Shown piece by piece: positions 62,466 to 64,000 of a stretch of 64,000 bases of DNA. Under the pieces are notes generated by a model, which saw only the letters and a program-made list of their open reading frames with translations, was not told the DNA's origin and made no database searches. Every line of letters starts with the position of its first letter. Position 1 is the first letter of the stretch. Source of the stretch: Pseudomonadota bacterium. Lineage in GTDB: Bacteria > Pseudomonadota > Gammaproteobacteria > Steroidobacterales > Woeseiaceae. The DNA is taken from positions 1 through 64,000 of the forward strand of contig JADFNG010000001.1 in the NCBI GenBank assembly GCA_022563505.1, given 5' to 3'. The position numbers were made by a program, and so were the translations under genes.

Positions 62466-63215
62466 TTATGGCGATGCGTGGGCGATCGTCAGAACGCCAA
62501 CGTATTCGACGCCACCGGCAAGGAGAGTCGAAGCCAACGCCCGACAGGTCTCTCCGGTTGTCATGACATCGTCGATGATGAGTGCGCGTTGACACCTCGG
62601 CGCAGCAATCATTTCGAAGGCTCCGCTCATGTTGGATTTTCGGGTCGCCGCATCAAGGCCCGATTGCGGTTCGGTTGGACGCATCCTCGCAACGCAATGT
62701 CGGATGGGTAAAGCCGTGCAACGATGCAAGTATTTCGCTAACTCCTGGGCCTGATTGAAACCGCGCGTCGCCTGTCGCCATCGATGCAGCGGCACTGGCA
62801 CCAGCGCATCAAAATTATGCACACGGGCTGCGAGCCTGGGCAGCGCCAGGGACGCCAGGGCGGGTGCAAGATACAGCCGTCGCCCGAACTTCAAGGCCTT
62901 GATCGCTGCATCCAGCGGAAAATCATAGTGCAGCGGCGCAATGGTGACGTGAAACGGCGGCGGTCTCTGCTGGCAATTGCCGCAAATAACACCCACCGGC
63001 AGCGGCGTGGCAAGCGGTGTACCGCAGCGCTCGCAACAACATGCGATCCAGGGCAAATCCGCATGACAGCCCTCGCACACAAACCCGTCGACCAGGGTTT
63101 CGCCGCAAAAGACACAACAGGCCGGCAGCAACATATCAGCGAGATGTTTGCTTATGCGTTTTGCGGCCACGCCGATCATTTCGCAAGCATGCGCCGGTCC
63201 ACTCGCTGCCACCAC
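62466..63215 (-). CDS. comF: ComF family phosphoribosyltransferase-like protein
   Basis: CVFCGETLVDGFVCEGCHADLPWI Zn-finger; VPVPLHRWRQATRGFNQAQELAK; ALIIDDVMTTGETCRALA. Confidence 0.93.
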   Translation of the reverse strand: MVAASGPAHACEMIGVAAKRISKHLADMLLPACCVFCGETLVDGFVCEGCHADLPWIACCCERCGTPLATPLPVGVICGNCQQRPPPFHVTIAPLHYDFPLDAAIKALKFGRRLYLAPALASLALPRLAARVHNFDALVPVPLHRWRQATRGFNQAQELAKYLHRCTALPIRHCVARMRPTEPQSGLDAATRKSNMSGAFEMIAAPRCQRALIIDDVMTTGETCRALASTLLAGGVEYVGVLTIAHASP

Positions 63216-63287
63216 GATCTTAAGTGGCCACTATCAGCATAAATTCCCTCGCCGTTTACAGCGATTGCTTCTATCCTTGACCGTCTG

Positions 63288-64000
63288 ATGTCGACGCAAA
63301 CCCCTCATAACCCATTTCGGCGGAGTGACGTCATACGCCGTTTTGACCGGGCCGCCGCCGACTTCGCAGACAGCGACTTCGTGCACCGGCATGCCTGCGA
63401 CGGCCTGCTGGAACGGATGCGCCCGATGCAACTGAAATCGAAGCGTATTCTCGACCTCGGTTGCGCGACCGGTGCGGGCAGTCGACAATTGTCCCGGCCC
63501 TTGCGCCGCAACCATGTAATCAGCCTGGATATTTCCCAAAATATGCTGCAGCGTGCGCGGCAGCAGCGATCACGTTTGGCGCGGATCTCGGAGCTGCGTG
63601 CCGATGCCATGCAACTGCCGCTAAATACCGGCAGCGTGGATCTCGTCTTCGCCAACATGCTGCTTCCCTGGATTGGCGACCTGGACGGTTTTTTCACGGA
63701 AGTCGCCAGAGTCCTGCGCAACGATGGCCTGTTTGCCTACTCAACGCTCGGGCCGGCAAGCCTCGCTGGTTTGCGTCAGGCCTGGTCAAGTGTTGACGAT
63801 CGCGCACATGTCAATCCGTTTGTCGACATGCACAACGTCGCCGATGCCGTCATGCGCGCCGGTCTTCGCGATCCCATTGTGGATATTGACCCGCTGTTCA
63901 TCAGTTATCGTGACTTGTCCGCGCTGTTTCGGGATCTGACAGCCACCGGAGCACGCAACTGCCTGCGGACCCGGTTTCCGCATTTGACCGGCAAGCAGCA
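63288..64000 (+). CDS. bioC: Malonyl-ACP O-methyltransferase, 3' truncated by window end
   Basis: Not in the ORF track (no stop in window). Reads MSTQTPHNPFRRSDVIRRFDRAAADFADSDFVHRHACDGLLERMRP...ILDLGCATGAGSRQL...FANMLLPWIGDLDGFFTEVARVLRNDGLFAYSTLGPAS...NPFVDMHNVADAVMRAGLRDPIVDID. Confidence 0.88.
   Translation, partial: MSTQTPHNPFRRSDVIRRFDRAAADFADSDFVHRHACDGLLERMRPMQLKSKRILDLGCATGAGSRQLSRPLRRNHVISLDISQNMLQRARQQRSRLARISELRADAMQLPLNTGSVDLVFANMLLPWIGDLDGFFTEVARVLRNDGLFAYSTLGPASLAGLRQAWSSVDDRAHVNPFVDMHNVADAVMRAGLRDPIVDIDPLFISYRDLSALFRDLTATGARNCLRTRFPHLTGKQ

Overview
This 64-kb window looks like gammaproteobacterial chromosome, mostly conserved housekeeping backbone. The left edge (1-~1925) is the end of an integrative element: a truncated Integrase_1-like gene, a small HTH gene, and a tyrosine recombinase abutting a tRNA-Phe(GAA). 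The backbone then carries ald/lrp, yggX-mutY, an AsmA-family gene, an ECF sigma/anti-sigma-like/DUF4097 cluster, a GGDEF-EAL protein, and a complete trpEGDCFBA operon. It continues with yajQ, ppc, a FtsX-like ABC exporter next to tesA, fadD, hemE, pyrF, dgt, aroB-aroK, pilQPONM, PBP1A, gltA, rpmE, hemW-rdgB-rph, yicC-gmk-rpoZ-spoT-ridA-recG-ubiA, comF and a bioC that runs off the right edge. I found no obvious new defence or biosynthetic system. The observations most worth follow-up are: (1) a trp attenuator with an unannotated 22-aa leader peptide containing four Trp codons; (2) a 446-aa orphan that by eye resembles the C-terminal half of ribonucleotide reductase alpha but lacks the catalytic Cys/Glu; (3) a DnaA-box cluster beside an AT-rich tract between rpmE and hemW, a candidate replication origin or DnaA-binding locus; (4) a YcgN gene that appears to have lost its whole Cys-cluster core by in-frame internal deletion; (5) a REPIN-like paired palindrome family with a conserved loop; (6) a GGDEF-EAL protein with a degenerate EAL domain. 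All homology calls are from reading the sequence; no searches were run.
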